A stretch of DNA of 64,000 nt from Earliella scabrosa (taxonomy: Eukaryota > Basidiomycota > Agaricomycetes > Polyporales > Polyporaceae), in assembly GCA_022605405.1 (NCBI GenBank), contig JABYQQ010000025.1:372001-436000 (forward strand), in the 5' to 3' direction. The notes below the pieces were generated by a model that was not told where the DNA came from, searched no databases, and saw only the letters and a list, made by a program, of their open reading frames with translations. Of the stretch, positions 53,226 through 64,000 are shown one piece after another; within the stretch, counting starts at the first letter, position 1; every line of letters begins with the position of its first letter. The position numbers were made by a program, and so were the translations under genes.

Positions 53226-55266
53226 CCAGTTGCCTGACCCCGTCCACCGATGCTTCTCAAGTCTCACGAGGGTGTAGATGGCCGCGAGGTTACACAGGAG
53301 GCGCAGTGAGAGTTATCTTTGGCGAGAAGGAGTGGAAATTACTCGCTGCGCCGCGCCAGTGATACGGTGACGGATAGCGTGAAGTAGTAGTAGGGTGCAC
53401 CGACTCCATCGCAGTGCCCCGGATGGGCAGGTGAGCTTTGTCGATGTCAACAGCGTTCATTACGCATACCTACAAGCATCTATACCGGTGAATCATACGA
53501 TACTGAGACGGAGTGTATTCTCTGCGACTCGGAGCGTTCCAATCGGAGAGGTGCACTCACAGTTTAGAAGACAGGAGAGAACAACTTTAGCCGCTCCAAT
53601 TACATCATCCCTTCCCTTCTGGGCGTCTATCCTTCGCTTAGGCTGTGGTTGTACTTGGCAACGTGGTTTAAGTTGAATCCACAATCACTGTGAACGAGCA
53701 AAACAGACTACCGAACTATAAAGCAGCGCAATAGGACTCTTCAAGTTGAATCTCGGACGGGCGGCGCATCTTTTTGCACGCGACTCGAAGATGTGCCACA
53801 CACTGCGTTGGCCAACCGAGTACTAGAATAGTCACCTAGTCGGGCACTTTCGGTCCTCGGGCATTCGATTCTGCTAGTCACAGTGAGTAAGCTTCGTATT
53901 TGTCCTTGACAAATTGCAAATGAACGTTCATCTCATCTGAATACGAACATCCCTTCTGTGTTGAAACGCGGGGGATGGGAAGTCAATGCCAAGCATCGGT
54001 CGAACTCTTACTCGGAAGTTAGTCCAAGTTATGCTCGTATGTCGGCCCCGCATCAGAGGAATGTGGCTTTATACTTGCTTCTTACTCGCAACCTACGCTT
54101 CCATCTGACCAGAAATGCCCACAGGTTTGTCTCTGATTGAGGTTACGATGTGCGGTGACCGCAACTTCATGAAGCTCTCGCCGCGTGCCCCTCCGTCCAA
54201 AACACCGTAATAACCCGCTTGAATCTGTCATTCCGCCTTCAGAGTGCCAGTGCCAGTTGTCACTACGGAGGGCTGCGCATTGATCACATCACCGCTGCGC
54301 ATACACTGCGCTCTCCCAACGTCAATTCAACGGATCAGACCTGCGCAGCCCGAGAGACACTGCTTATTGCGCACACAGCAGGTATGTTGCGTTCCATTCG
54401 GACCCCGCAGTATGTTGACCAAGGCCATTGCATTCAGTACAGACGGCGTCCGATGTCGCGCTCGCGATGGACTCCCACAGTCCGGGCGTAATGCACCACT
54501 CATTTCATCGGCATGCTGCGCACTGATCTGCCTTGTCCCGCGCGCCAGGTTGCGTGCATTCTATCGATCCCAGCTCATTGCAGCGACCCCTCTCAGGACG
54601 GAGAGTGCGTGGCCAAGACCGCATTTTAGTACTAAACTTGGTCAGATGAAGCCCATTTAAATGTGAAATCGTCGCATTTTGTGACGGATCAGCATAGGGT
54701 TCTAGGGTCTCGTCTGGTAAGGCTATTGAGTGTGAGACTGAATTAGTAGCTGCACATCAAGTTCCCGAAACCCGTCGTGCGACCACCCACTCACCGGCTC
54801 ATTGTTTTGAATGCAGCCATGACTTGCGGCATCGCCCTCATGCACGAGCGTAGAGCTGCCTGACTAGCAACCCCAATGCGACTCATCATGATACAGTCGA
54901 GCAGTCTCAGTATACGATGTATCGGGTATACTGAGAACCTACTACAGTCGTCCTGAGGACCATCCCAGTCCTAGCTGGTATCGACACAGTAAGTGGAAGT
55001 TGAGAACTGGGCGATGCTCTCGACCTTGAGCACCCCTAGCTAATGCTGAGTCGTTTTTCCTTTAGGATCGTTCACTTGCAAGACTGGTGCAGTAGCACCA
55101 CTCCGCTCCTCAATCCCATGGCAGAAGGTCTGAACTATATTACTTCCGACACCTGCCATACAGACGCGGACTAAAGGACGGAAGAACGTGACCAGAAGGT
55201 CAGGCTACATGGTACGTGCAATGGCGAAGTGCGCTCATCTCTCCTGATAGAGACGGCTACGGGAGC
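53226..55266. other. Gene-free stretch right of the array
   Basis: Scattered frames of 60-140 codons on the plus strand (for example 54244-54660) have no motif or splice partner. No eighth leader exon of the array type was found. Confidence 0.5.
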
Positions 55267-56860
55267 CTACAGCGCAACTGCGAGATCGACCGGATTGAGG
55301 TACACGCGTGGAGTATCGTCCTGAAGATACCCGACAACGTCTCCTGACTCCGAAGTACCGCTGTTCCCCACGCCATGCGCTCCGGTCGTCGTAGTTTTGA
55401 TGCCTTCAACATGGTCAAATCCGAATGTTGATCTTCTAATCAAGTTCAGTTCGCTCTCCACCGATTGCGCGGCCGCGACTGTGGAGTCGCCCACTATCCC
55501 CATAGTGCCCCGTCTGTTCAAGTCCTGGTGCACGACCGAATGACGGGTGCCGTTTTTTAACACGTCGCCAGGTCTTGATAAAAACACCTGGACATTGTCG
55601 CGAAACGTGAGCTTGAGACAGACAAGAACGATGATGACTGTAGGATAGATGCCCTGCAAGAGGTATGAGCGCTGTTTAGCGTTGGACACACTCCGGGAAA
55701 GTACTCACAGTAAGGTGGATGACCACGTCCGCCATGATGTACACGCTGTTGCTGTCGACCATGAATACCACGATAGTGGTTGTCTGCGACGAGGACGTGA
55801 GATGATAGGTTGTCCCGGACGAGTGCTCTGTTGTGGTTTGACTGACCAAGACTACGCAGTAAATGGCCCCTGACTCGACCATGAGAGCCATAATCCTGAG
55901 GTACTGTCCACCTGAGATGTCAATGTTTGCGTCTTTCATCGTCCGCAATTTGACCCTAGCCGATAGAGGTGGTGAGCGAGTAAGTAGTCTGTATGCAGTT
56001 CGAGCGCGCTACGACGCACCATGCCTCCCAGGCGATCATGACAACGGAGTACAGATTTGACAGGAGGGTGAAGAGGCCGAAGCATCCAAACCAAACAATG
56101 ACGGTCTCGCTGTCCGTCAGCTGCATTCCGGTGGGCAGCTTGGATAGTGCGAGTGTCATTCCAACTCCGGAGACTGTCGATGCGCAAAGCGTCAGATCCA
56201 GTGCAGAGAGAATGACTTTCGTTCTCAGGACTCACTGACACCACCCGCCAATCCCGCTACCGGGATGATCATAACACGCTTCTGTCTAGCCCAGAATTCC
56301 CATATGCGCCAGGATACTATGATATCGCTCATCAAACACTTTCGAACAGAGAGCGGCCCGGAATAGTGCATCTGTGAGTCCATTCACACGGTACACAAAG
56401 CCGTACTCACATTCAAGAGCTCTAGTAGAAGCTGGATCCATACCGTGGGGTCGTTTGGAGACTCGATCAATGCATGGCTTCCAGGAGTTTGCCCACAGAA
56501 TGCTGTGATACCGGCCCGAATGGATAGAAGAATGTGCACCGTAGAAAAAACGAACATGAGCACTGTGATGGTAATCATCAATGAGTTGGCCCGTTGTGCA
56601 CCGGGTCCGCCAGTGTGGCGGTTCCGGCTATAATTGGGTTATTAGTAGATTTGACGACTGCGCGCAACGGCATGTTATCCACACTGACGCACATGAGAAG
56701 ATAAAGTGCCCCTCCGGCGAGCACTATGTAGATCCCTAGTGACACGGAGACGTCACTCATGAGTATTGATTTCAAGCATTGTTAAACTTAACGTACCGTA
56801 TAGGATGGCTTCGCATAACAGCCCGACAAAGACGGCGAGAGCCATCGAAAGCGCAGACAT
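55267..56860 (-). CDS. Seven-transmembrane orphan protein
   Basis: Starts MSALSMALAVFVGLLCEAIL (TM1). Further exons give SLGIYIVLAGGALYLLMC, TITVLMFVFSTVHILLSIRA, SDIIVSWRIWEFWARQKRVM, VMIIPVAGLAGGVS, VIVWFGCFGLFTLLSNLYSV, LRIMALMVESGAIYCVVLVS, YIMADVVIHLT and YPTVIIVLVCLKLTF. A polar C-terminal tail of about 110 residues follows. That is seven or so hydrophobic helices, with a WRxW segment after TM3. This matches the order of a large Agaricomycete orphan 7TM family. Introns are about 40-66 bases. The exon-1/exon-2 joint near 56755-56797 is not settled. A plasma-membrane receptor role is possible but unproven for the family. It is transcribed away from the NRPS-like gene end, on the same strand. 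Confidence 0.68.
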
Positions 56861-57608
56861 CGTACTTCGTGCAGGTGGGCCGTACGGGTGTGCGTCAGTG
56901 CTTGTGTGCCAGTCCGGGGGTCTCAGAGGCGAACATAGGATGCACCACTCTGCTTATACAGGACCACCTACTGTCTAGAGCGCAAGAGCATGGGTACTCA
57001 ATTAAGGTGCACTACCCTGTAGGTTGAGGTGAGATCGCCGAGATGCAAGAACGACTTACCTCCGAATGCGCGAATCAGCCGGAGGGCCCGCATCCAAGTA
57101 CCGCTTGGCCTGGATCGCACACATGCAAGTTGACATTCCGACTCGAAACGCGTCACTGCGTCTATCATGTTCTGCTATGGGTACTCATGAGTGTGGATTA
57201 GTGCATGGAGGACACCAGCCCAGGGTAAGTATTACTTACTTGCAGAGAGCAGATCAAAGGCGCTGACGTCGTCAGGAATCTACTAGTAGCAGGAGCGCCG
57301 CCGCGGCTGAGATGTCTGCGCTGTATCCGACAAGGCTCAACTTCAAGTTGCCTGGTACAGATAGAACTCGTGGCCCGTCGGTTGCATCATGATCATAGAA
57401 GTTCCGCGTGCGCGTGGCCAAGGCTGTGCCACCAGTTCCTTACAAAGAACCCTAAATTAAGGCTTGTCAGTCACAGCAGGCTGAGGTTGCGGCGGGTCCA
57501 CGACATGGAGAGACATAAGGGAGAGATATGTGATTACGATACATCTAAGACGACTGCTAAACTATACAAGCTGAATACACCCTGCCGTCGCTGGCCACAC
57601 GTTACTGT
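56861..57608. other. Spacer between 7TM and NRPS-like genes
   Basis: No supported frame. It should hold the 7TM promoter and the NRPS-like 3' end. Confidence 0.5.
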
Positions 57609-60600
57609 TCAGAACTTCAGATGGCCAACCCTCGCCCAGAACTCCACATAGTTGAGCGCATCTTCCCTCCCGATCGGACGCACGTTGGCAAGGGCCTTCG
57701 AGCAGCGCACGGCCTTCTCCGTGCTTAGCGGAACGGCAGCGCCGCCCATTCCATCGCTCTTGTAGAAGCTGATGAGGTTGTGGGCGGAATCGTGACTTTG
57801 GAGGCTCGGCCGTGCGCTTGCAGCCGCGGCGGAGCTCTCTAGGCGTGCCAGCCACTCAGCGTATGACACCACCGGGACACCCAGCCGCTCCGCAATCGGC
57901 ATAAATACGGCATTCCAAGGAACGGGGTGAGGTGAGACGAGATGCAGGGCGCGCTCGTTCGAATCTACCATCTCTTGGAGTGTGGCCGCAACAACGTCGA
58001 CGGCCACCCAGGTGAGGTCCTATGGAAGCAGCTTGTGAGGCTCAGATGCCATAGGACAAACGTATAGAATGCGTACCTCCTCCTTCGAGGGGATGCAGCC
58101 GAGACGCTGACTGACGCGCACGAGAGCAGCAACCCACTCTGTCGTGTTCCAGCCACCAGTCCGCTGGTCTCCACTCACTTGCCCGACACGAACCGAGGTG
58201 GTGCGCAGACCCGTCTGTTTGGTTGCGCGCGCGAAGAGCTGCTCCGTCACCCACTTGCTCTCGCTGTAACCAGCGCCAACGGCAAGCTCTGGCCCGACGT
58301 CGATGGTCTCAGCACCAGGAGCGGAGCCGGAGTGATCTGTGGAGAGTCCGTGAGTGCGCAGCGCATGTACGCCATGAGAACAGTCATGATGACAAACGTA
58401 CTGCGCATGGACGAGATGGAGCTGACGAAGAGAGCGCGAGGTCCACCAGGTATCGATGAGCTGAGTGCGAGATCGAGAAGGTTACGCGCGCCAGCGATGA
58501 GCGGCTCGAAGGTAGGGAGGGTGACGTTGAAGTCCACGCGCCATGCTATTAGACAATATGAGGCTCACTTCTCGACAAGCGTAGCAGATTCTGTAGAACT
58601 CACCGTTGTGGATGATCTGAGTGACACTGTTCCTCATCTGAGCGAGGCCAGAGCGTTGTCAGGCCAAGTTACAGAGAGGTGGAACAGTGAACCCTCACCT
58701 CATCGTACAAGTCTTCGCTCAAGCCGAAGAAGGGCTTCACCAAGTCAACCGCATGGAACGACACCTTCTGCCCATCAAGCAACGACTCATCCAAGCTCCA
58801 CTGCCTGAACGCCTCGCGCGAACGCTTCTCCAACGCGGCCACCGAACCCGACGACTCGCGGTTCAGCGCGTACACGCGCACGACATCCGGCCGCTGGAGC
58901 AGCTGAGCGAGGAGATGCGAGCCCAGACGGCCCGTGGTACCCGTGACCAGAACCGTCTCTACGACGCCACTTGCATGGCCGTTTGCATAACCGTTCGCGA
59001 GCTTCTCGGGGAAGCGACGCTCAAGTCCTGCACTATACTTCTCGAGCATCGCCAGCATGCCCTCAATCGCTGCGGCACGCTCTGCGTCCTTGTCGACTGC
59101 CGTGCCCTCGAAGAGGCCAGAGACGTACGCAGCGAGCTTGGAGATGGTCGAGTGGGCGTAGACAAAGTTGGTAGGGATCTCGTGTACGTTGATCGTCGAG
59201 GATGAGCGGAGTGCGTGGATCGTCGTATTGCGGATCCACGTCGCCTGCAGACTGCAACGACAGTCAGGATAACCAACGAAGAGCGAAAGAAAGGTGGACG
59301 CACCTGTCGCAGCCCTGCTGGAAGAGATCGTCCGAGTCCTGGATGTTCGGGTTCTTCATCACCTTCCTGACGATCTCGCCGACATACAGTTGCACGGATT
59401 CGGACGACCAATCCCGAGGCGGCGGCATGTCGATCTGCTGGGACTCTTCGACCCGCTTGTAGAGCTCGTCGATCTCATCGGCGTAAGCCGCAAGGCAGAC
59501 CTGGCGGCGTGGCGTGCCCTTCGCTGTGTACTCGAGGGGCTTCGAAGGCTTCGTGACCATGATCAGCTATAATAAGATATAAACGACGCAGGTAATGACG
59601 TCAGGGAGGTCATATGTCCTACATTGAGTGCGGCGACGTACCTCCTTGAAGATCCGTGAGTGAGAGGGAGCGTAAGCGTTCATCTTCTCAATCGATGGCC
59701 TAGACACTTGTCAGTAACACGGATGAAATCAGAGTCAAGAAGGCTCGTACCAGATCTTATTCCTGTATTCCTCGAGCTTGACCTCGTCGCTCGGGTCAAA
59801 CGACTCCTTCGGCTGGATAAGAATGCCGTTCTGGAACCGTCCACGCCCAAACATAAGGCAGGCATACACATGCGGGTCTTGAAGCAGGATTGCCTCTGAA
59901 ATTGCACATTAATTGGTTATTAAAGCGGACATGTCGGCACACTCACCCAGCGGCGCCGGGTTAGTCTTCTCGCCAGTCGAGAGCATGAGCTGGTCATCCG
60001 CACGACCGAAGACGCGGAAGAGGTGGGGCTTCGTGGGGTGCTGTTGCAGAAGATCGCTCGTAGAATACGCAGAGCGACCATCGATGACAGAGTTGAACAC
60101 GTTTGGCGTAAACGTGGCCGAGTCCTACGAATCACGCCGTACCGTGAGCGAGCGCATCTGGCATGTTGCGATCAGACTTACGAAAGCGATAGGCTCGTAG
60201 ATGCCTGGCTGGCCCTCCTGAGGGATGAGTCGAATGTCTACATGGGGAGAGATCTGGAAGTAGTCCCACTCGGACTTATCCATGGTCTTCGGGTTCGGAA
60301 TGAGACGGACGACTGCTCCAATCTCGGTTCTGCTCGACGCAACGTCGTGTCAGCAGGGCGACCCGATGAAACAAAGAGTGAAGAATGAAGGTCAGAGTCA
60401 CCGCTGATGAAGGCTAGAAGACATAAATACGCACGAGCCATAGAAAGGAATGAGCGCGATGTCCTCCGCCGCGAGACGGTCACCGATCTGCTTATTCATG
60501 GGCGCGCCCGCATAGATCTGCCGAGTGAGAATCGCAAACGGTAAGACACCTCTTCACGAGCGCGGGACAGAACGTGCTGAGACGAGGTTTGAAACACATA

Positions 60601-62032
60601 CCATCGCGCGAAGCGTCTTGATCCTCGGCATGTTCTCCGGATCCCGCGCCCATGCCTTCCCGAGCGGTCGATTTCAGTCGCGGTCGCGCTGGCGGAGTCA
60701 AGAAGACGCACCTCGATGAATGCAGGAACGCAATATACGATCTCACTGCGCGTCGCCACGAGCGAGTCCAGGAACACCTCGGGCGTGGGCACGACAGGCG
60801 GCGTGCACGGTTTGAACATTGACCAGACGACACCGGTGTACACCTTGCTCGCCCTTCAGCATGGCGCCATACGCAAAAAACAAATGAGTCGACTTACCGA
60901 CCAGGTCAACATCAGCGAGCCCATCACGTCTACAAGAAACGGTACCAAGTAAACCCTCCGTACCCGCGGAGCGGCGCAGCAGGACACGTACGGAACATAG
61001 GATTCGCGCTCCCGCCCACGCGGACGCCACAGAAGTCGACTTCGCCGAAATCTATCCCAACGCATCAGCGCGCGCACGTCGCAAACAGGACCAGATCGGC
61101 AGGCACTTACGCAAAAATGTCCCCCACTTCCTAAAGTTCTTGTCCAGGAACTTGATCGGCTTCGGGAACGCAGTGGATCCTGGTATGCGCCCGATTAGCA
61201 TAGGCATGCGCGGTTTCTAGCCACAGCGCGCCACGCGCGCGCCGTGCGGACCGACGCACTCACCAGAGGAGTGCAGGATGATGGACGTCCTGTCGGGGTG
61301 GACTTGACCCATGGGCACGAGCGCGTCGTCGCCACCGGGGCCATACAGATCCTCGAACGTCGGCATCGGGAGGAGCTCGAACTCAAGCCCGTCCCGCGCG
61401 AGCAGCTCGTTCGTCTCGCGCGCGAGGCGCTGCATCGCGGGGTCCGCGCTCACGTACATCTGCCTGACGCCCGTCTTCGATACGAGGTGCCGCACAGCGA
61501 GCGCGGAGTTGCGCGTCGAGATCGGGAAGACCGTCAGGCCGAGGTACATCAGCCCCGCCTTCAAGGTGTAGAACGAGATCGAGTCTGGACGTGCCGGTGA
61601 GGCGCAGTTCGACGGGAACACGATGACAGGGATGCAGGGTACGCTTCGGTCAGCGCGGGGCGCTCGGCATGGAGGGTCTGAACAGTGCTTACCTGCGGTC
61701 GCGAGGATACCAATGACAGGTGGATCGTTCTCGTCCTTATCCGCCTGCGCCTTCCTGTAGTAGTCCGCAAGACGGTTGTAGTGCCCGGACGATATTGTGG
61801 CGGCCTTCCGGATGGCGCGATAGACCTCAGGATAGTAGATGACATGCTCCTTCTGTTCATCATCCGCGTATACAAAGACGGGATGCTCTGGACTGTGCTT
61901 CGCATGGTGCTCGAATAGTTGGGGGACGGTGAGGGTGGTATCGAGCTCCGGGCGCTTGAAGGTCTTGCTGTTCGCGCCCTGCACCGTCTGGACGGCGGGG
62001 TTGTAAAAGCCAGGGGCGTTCTTGAGAGACAT
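57609..62032 (-). CDS. NRPS-like adenylation-thiolation-reductase enzyme
   Basis: Starts MSLKNAPGFYNPAVQTVQG. Early exons: 62032-61693, 61584-61264, 61179-61111, 61051-60992, 60929-60898, 60843-60712, 60655-60602 and so on, all phase-consistent. Adenylation domain: ILHSSG-STAFPKP (A3 phosphate loop, split by an intron), FCGVRVGGSANPMF, KTLRAM-IYAGAP, IALIPFYGS-TEIGA (A5), RVFGRADDQLMLSTGEKTNP. Carrier domain: DSDDLFQQGCDS-LQATW, with the phosphopantetheine Ser. Reductase domain: VLVTGTTGRLGSHLLAQLL (NADPH loop) and GYSESKWVTEQLF (Tyr-x3-Lys), ending NYVEFWARVGHLKF. No condensation domain is present. Such A-T-R proteins activate a carboxylic acid, load it on the carrier and release it reductively as aldehyde or alcohol. 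The substrate cannot be read here. There is no obvious biosynthetic cluster around it. Confidence 0.88.
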
Positions 62033-62155
62033 GGTGGGGACGCAGAGAGTGAAAACGCAGGGCAACCGCTGAGCAAGCCGGGAAGTGGAGCGCAAGTCGT
62101 AGAGGATGAGCGGGGAGAGGGTAGTCGAACGGTCTCCGCAATGGCCGGGGGTGAC

Positions 62156-62161
62156 TTTATA
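62156..62161 (-). promoter_or_regulatory. TATA box of the NRPS-like gene
   Basis: CTATAAAGTC on the minus strand, about 125 bases before the start codon. Confidence 0.55.
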
Positions 62162-64000
62162 GGTACCGCAATGGTACGGCAGGCCATGCTTCGCGAACGC
62201 TTTCTCTGATATGCAGAAGTAGAGATCTGGCGGCTTCATCCTACCTTGTGGAAAACCCAGCCCGCAGCCGATAGGATTCAGGATAACCGACCCGCGCTCG
62301 CGGGGTCCGAGCGGTGCTTCTCTGACAACTTCGGCATTTGGATCAAATTGTTCTACGCCTGGGAGAATTCAGAAGAATCTTACCTCGGACCGTAGAAGCG
62401 CCTTGAATAGACCTCCGAGGACACAACGGACGTGAGGGCTGTGACTGGAAAGGGTTGACGATCCCTCGCGGTGTTCACTGTGGCGCGTTCGGTTTCTTGC
62501 ATAGCGCACGACTATGCGGCGACATGTAGCCCCTCCGCGCGTCTGCATGTTGTACATCGGTAGGAGACAACCTGTATCAGAATAGAAGCCACGATGATTC
62601 GCTGTGAACAACATATTCTCATGCTCGCCAGATGACATGCGAACATACGGGGAGACCTATGAGCCGAGCCCATCAGCTGTCGTCATTCGTTCTTGTCAGT
62701 GGTGAGGGGGCGATACCGACTTTGGTGACAACGGCTGTGGATGGCGGGGTGAAGGGCGAGGAGAGGCTACAGCTTGAGCGATAGCTATCGCGATCCGGGG
62801 TATGTAGATCTGGTCGATGGCCACTCCGCTTCCCACTCCCCCGACCGGCGCTCACGAGCTGCATGCGAACATTACGGAACCAACCTCTAAGCGTCAACGC
62901 TCAAGTATGTGATCCCGAACGCCATGATGATGCAGGCCTGTCGAGCGCTGTGTTATGCGGAGAGTGCCCGTCAATTGTGACCTGCAACACTATGTGAGTG
63001 GGTGTGGATAACATGGACGGCATCATGAAGTGTTTTGATGCTCTTGTTGCGAATAGAGGTCAAGACGAAACTCTGCACCAGCATTTGATGGAACCCCGGC
63101 AACTCAGAGGGCATGATACTGTACGGCATAACTCCGCTACTGCGCATGCTCTGGAAAAGACCCCCTCTGATCCGAAGTCCATGCAGTCAGCGTCCTAAAT
63201 ACAGAGCACCACATCCATCGTCGCACTCTTGCAGTGCGTATATGAGAGTGGAAATCTACCACGACAGGCTCGTGCATGGCAATCCCTCCGATGATTGAGC
63301 GCTGTGCATCATCACCGTGCTAAGCGGCAGGAAGCGCTACTCAGAATCACAAGAACGACATGCTTCAGGAGAGGGATGTGCGAAGAAGCACCATACAATC
63401 ACCGTCCTGATGTTCGAGCGGTTTCGCGAAGCAGGGAACAGCGTGCCGGAGGGGTCACGATATCAATGAGAGGCGCTGCTGCCACGACCGCATGTCCTGA
63501 GCTGTCCTGATACACGCCTGAGGGAGCCTGGAGGCGACTCTAGCGAGGTATTTATCAGCAGAATGAGTTCACTGAGCTCGACCACACCATGCGTGGGACA
63601 GGCCATGGATGCAATAGCATATATAGCAAGAACAAGGGCCGACGAGCAAAGACGTCAGGCCCAAACGTGAGTGAGCTGTGCCATATACATATACATCTTT
63701 GCGGAGGCAGGGGACGAGAATATCTCTTGAAGATCTTACGTACCGTATGTGCATTGTGCAATGTGGATAGAGTCGTCTACCCCGTGGCAAGCAACCCGCT
63801 GGCCCGCGCTGGGCCTGGTCGCTAACCTTTGATTTGTCGGAGGCCGCTATTATGGTCGACTGGATGATCGACTGTAAATGCACGGCAAGAGGCAAGCTTG
63901 GGCTAGGCTCGGGCTGATAGTAGTGGACTGGTTATGTTTCGATGGTGGGTAGTTGGAGGAAGAGAGCAAGAAGACAGGCGGCAGGAGTCGTGGGAAAGCC
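62162..64000. other. Right end, no gene seen
   Basis: Frames of 60-108 codons on both strands lack motifs. The last 300 bases may belong to a gene outside the window. Confidence 0.45.

Overview
The window is nuclear DNA of a filamentous basidiomycete, probably an Agaricomycete; the species cannot be told. Reasons: almost every gene is cut by introns of about 45-70 bases with GT...AG ends, there are no operons or ribosome binding sites, and the families present (Zn2Cys6 regulator, C2H2 modules, orphan 7TM protein, secreted S33-type hydrolase, adenylation-thiolation-reductase enzyme, Helitron) are typical of that group. Gene models below were rebuilt by hand by joining frames at plausible splice sites; no transcript or database search was available.

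Left part (1-27 kb) is an accessory, turnover-rich segment. It begins with an intron-bearing decayed copy of the RNA polymerase II largest subunit gene (about 0.8-1.8 kb). Five diverged members of one family (F-box-like N-terminus, then a nucleotidyltransferase-like GS...DxD region) lie at 2.6-3.6, 4.4-5.5, 17.2-18.5, 21.2-22.4 and 22.7-23.7 kb. Between them sit a Helitron (5.8-13.0 kb) whose helicase is split by about 1.2 kb holding two MITE-like repeats, a ribonucleotide reductase small-subunit paralogue lacking its C-terminal tail, a small unknown gene, and a protein-kinase-like gene with one in-frame TAG. A Zn2Cys6 regulator with a long low-complexity tail follows at 24.4-26.2 kb.

Middle part (27-40.4 kb): three related C2H2 zinc-finger genes (one reverse, two forward) built from exon-sized finger modules, the middle one frameshifted; between them a basidiomycete family gene of unknown function, a WD40 protein, and a secreted TAP-like serine hydrolase with a nonsense codon.

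Right-centre part (40.5-53.1 kb) is the most striking: seven genes, all on the minus strand, share one plan. A 49-55 base first coding exon encodes a secretion leader, a phase-1 intron of 57-69 bases follows, and a single second exon encodes a Ser/Thr/Pro/Val-rich mature protein made of tandem repeats. Leader and gene plan are conserved, while the repeat unit differs from gene to gene. The genes look like a tandemly duplicated, fast-diverging family of secreted or cell-wall proteins that I cannot match to a described system. A small conserved intracellular fungal family gene lies inside the array.

Right end (55-64 kb): a seven-transmembrane orphan protein and an NRPS-like adenylation-thiolation-reductase enzyme, both on the minus strand. 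The last 1.9 kb shows no gene.
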